DNA of 64,000 bases from contig JAQFVV010006336.1 in the NCBI GenBank assembly GCA_028023455.1, forward strand, positions 1,382,224 through 1,446,223, in the 5' to 3' direction. Shown here piece by piece: positions 62,101 through 64,000 of this stretch. This stretch comes from Epiperipatus broadwayi. Lineage: Eukaryota > Onychophora > Udeonychophora > Euonychophora > Peripatidae. A model generated the notes under the pieces. It saw nothing but the letters and a program-made list of their open reading frames with translations, was not told where the DNA came from and searched no databases. The number at the start of each line of letters is the position of its first letter. Position 1 is the stretch's first letter. Position numbers and translations under genes: made by a program.

Positions 62101-64000
62101 GGTGAACATGAACCCAGGTGATGATATTAAGGTAGGATGTAATAAGGGAATAGTATTTAGTAATCTGATTAGATATGCAATACAGTTGGTGAAGCCCTGT
62201 AGGTGTATATTTATTTGTGGACAGTGTCTATTTTCTTTATGTGTTGATGTTTCAATCAAGCTGAAGAAATAGCTTGACATCATTAATAGTATTGGAGGAC
62301 ATTGGACAGAATAGATCATGCCTCTATTTCTTATAGACACACTGTGGCATGGTATTTTTCTCCGATATGTGCTGAGTTATACTCTAGTTTTTCTTCCCTA
62401 AAGACTACACATCTATTTGCTATCTTGATTTCCAAAGTAACTACATCACACAGTATGGTATATTTTAAAAGAAATAATAGATAATTTAGAGTTTAAGATA
62501 TGCTATTATCTGAATGAGATAAGTTCATTTACTTGTAAGAAGAAGTATAGTTTGTGCAAATTGGAATTGAAAATCCAATGGATCCAAAAGAAAAAAGAAT
62601 CATAAAATATGTTTAGATTTTATTTTGAAAATAAAATAAACTTCAGGAATAAAATATGTAAAGCAAAGTTGCTTTTGAAATATTAAATAACTTTTAAATA
62701 TTCTATTTCATTTTAAAATGAGTACTGCATATTTTTAAGATATAATGTTATAAAGTAAAATGATATAAACAATAAGCATAGGTACAATTTTATATTTATT
62801 AAATAATAGAGAATATATCAGCAATTACAACTATATAGTATTAGAGTAGTATTAAATGGGATATATTATAGTTAATAATCACAATGTAGTAAACAATGAT
62901 ATTCACACAATCTAGTAATAAATTATCAGTAGATATTTTTGCATGATATCTTTTATTACTGCAAAATGAAATTGTCTAGTGAAAAATATTCATGCTCTCG
63001 ATTATTATTATTATTTTGTTTTTTCGTACTATGTTTCAATAGATGTTTCAAATAAAAAGAAGCATAGTTAAATAATAGTTAAAGATATAATATATTTTAA
63101 ATAAGTATAAATAAATGTAATTTTATCATAAGATTGATCATAAAGGAATCAATAAAATTGTATTGTTTTATTATTATTACTTCAAGTCAGAGTGAAGATT
63201 TAACTATGTTATAAATAAAAAATGTATAATGGTGCAAATTTAAGGATGTTAAAAAATGTAAATATTGTAAATAAAGTGTTATTTTGTTTTAGTGTTATAA
63301 TAAAACTTTGTTAAATTTGTTTTCAAAGTTTATGTGTCAGGTTATTTATTTTTCCATCATAATGCATGAGATACACATAATGATTAAATTAAACATAATA
63401 TTTTGCACAGAAATAAATAAAGAATTATTTAAGAATTCAAATATTTTCTTGTATTTATTTATTTGAGTAATCTCATTTTATATTATCTTATGGTCATAAA
63501 TTAATTATCATAATAGTACATCGAATTATATGCTACTAATTGCCACAAATATATTTTTCAGATTATCTAATACTATCACATATTTATTACATTCTTATAT
63601 GAAGATAAAATATTATATTATAGTATTTTTATTATTTTATTATGGTAATAAAAATTATAGTGAAAAGAAAAGATATACAGAATTAGTTCACACAATGAAG
63701 ATTATTATTATTATTATTTGTTATTATTAGTTTAAGTATAGTAGAGTATGACATAAAAATTCTTTATCATGTTTTACTACCGTGATTTGAGTATCTTAGA
63801 ATAATTTTAGGAACCTGAGATTTTATTGAGCTAAATTATTATAAGAGATTAAGATTTAATTATTAGTTTCATCTTAATGAGTAGGAGTTATTAAAGTCAT
63901 AAGAATACTATAAGTTTATTTATTTGAGATAGTAATAGGGGATAATATTATATCATTGAGGTAGTATCCTGTGGGATATAGGCTCAATGTAATCTTTCTT
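59136..64000 (+). mobile_element. LTR-like element B, old relative of A (runs off the window)
   Basis: Starts TGTGCCCTT after (TA)n exactly as A does, and follows A in order to the window end. Compared with A it has lost nearly all CpGs and carries many indels; by comparison with A about 0.2 kb is missing beyond the edge. No long open frame is present, and the short frames of A are not conserved here. Confidence 0.6.
60091..60124 (+). promoter_or_regulatory. CCAAT and TATA boxes of element B
   Basis: CCAAT at 60091-60095 and TATAAATA at 60117-60124, at the position matching the pair in A. Confidence 0.5.

Overview
This is a very A+T-rich, gene-poor stretch of an animal genome. No host protein-coding gene, tRNA or rRNA could be supported. 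The evidence for a metazoan is a decayed RTE-type LINE, LTR retrotransposons with kilobase-scale LTRs, a hAT-type MITE with 8-bp target duplications, hammerhead-ribozyme repeats, and long (ATCT)n and (TA)n microsatellites. The taxon cannot be fixed from sequence alone. An AT-rich invertebrate such as a mollusc, flatworm or cnidarian is plausible. CpG is scarce in the old background but common in the youngest elements, which fits decay of CpG in older DNA.

Layout. 1-16.3 kb: old AT-rich DNA with a 536-bp (ATCT)n array, a hammerhead-bearing retrozyme-like repeat (11.9-12.4 kb) and a clean hAT MITE (14.55-14.95 kb). 16.3-39.2 kb: a nearly continuous chain of long-terminal-repeat-like elements, each bounded by (TA)n tracts. 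In order these are a foldback MITE, a solo LTR (16.6-18.0), element C (18.0-23.3, with an internal 978-bp tandem duplication), element A (23.4-28.0), LTR retrotransposon E1 (28.2-34.0, minus strand) and LTR retrotransposon E2 (34.0-39.2, plus strand). E1 and E2 lie head to head, with their promoter-bearing 5' LTRs separated by only 28 bp of TA repeat. Both lack pol; E1 keeps a broken gag-like coiled-coil frame.

39.4-40.5 kb: a near-perfect 1-kb palindrome made of two inverted copies of the hammerhead repeat. 43.3-43.4 and 48.4-48.5 kb: perfect palindromes centred on (TA)n. 43.6-45.9 kb: a decayed RTE LINE on the minus strand. 46.7-48.4 kb: element D, an old CpG-poor relative of C. 48.7-50.1 kb: three tandem copies of a fragment of a LINE endonuclease. 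50-59 kb: old AT-rich DNA with long (TA)n tracts, a small MITE and weaker LTR-like candidates. 59.1 kb to the window end: element B, an old relative of A.

No host genes act together here; the window records repeated insertion by mobile elements. The two observations most worth pursuing are the hammerhead-ribozyme repeat family with about 12-bp target duplications, and the chain of LTR-like elements inserted one after another into (TA)n tracts.
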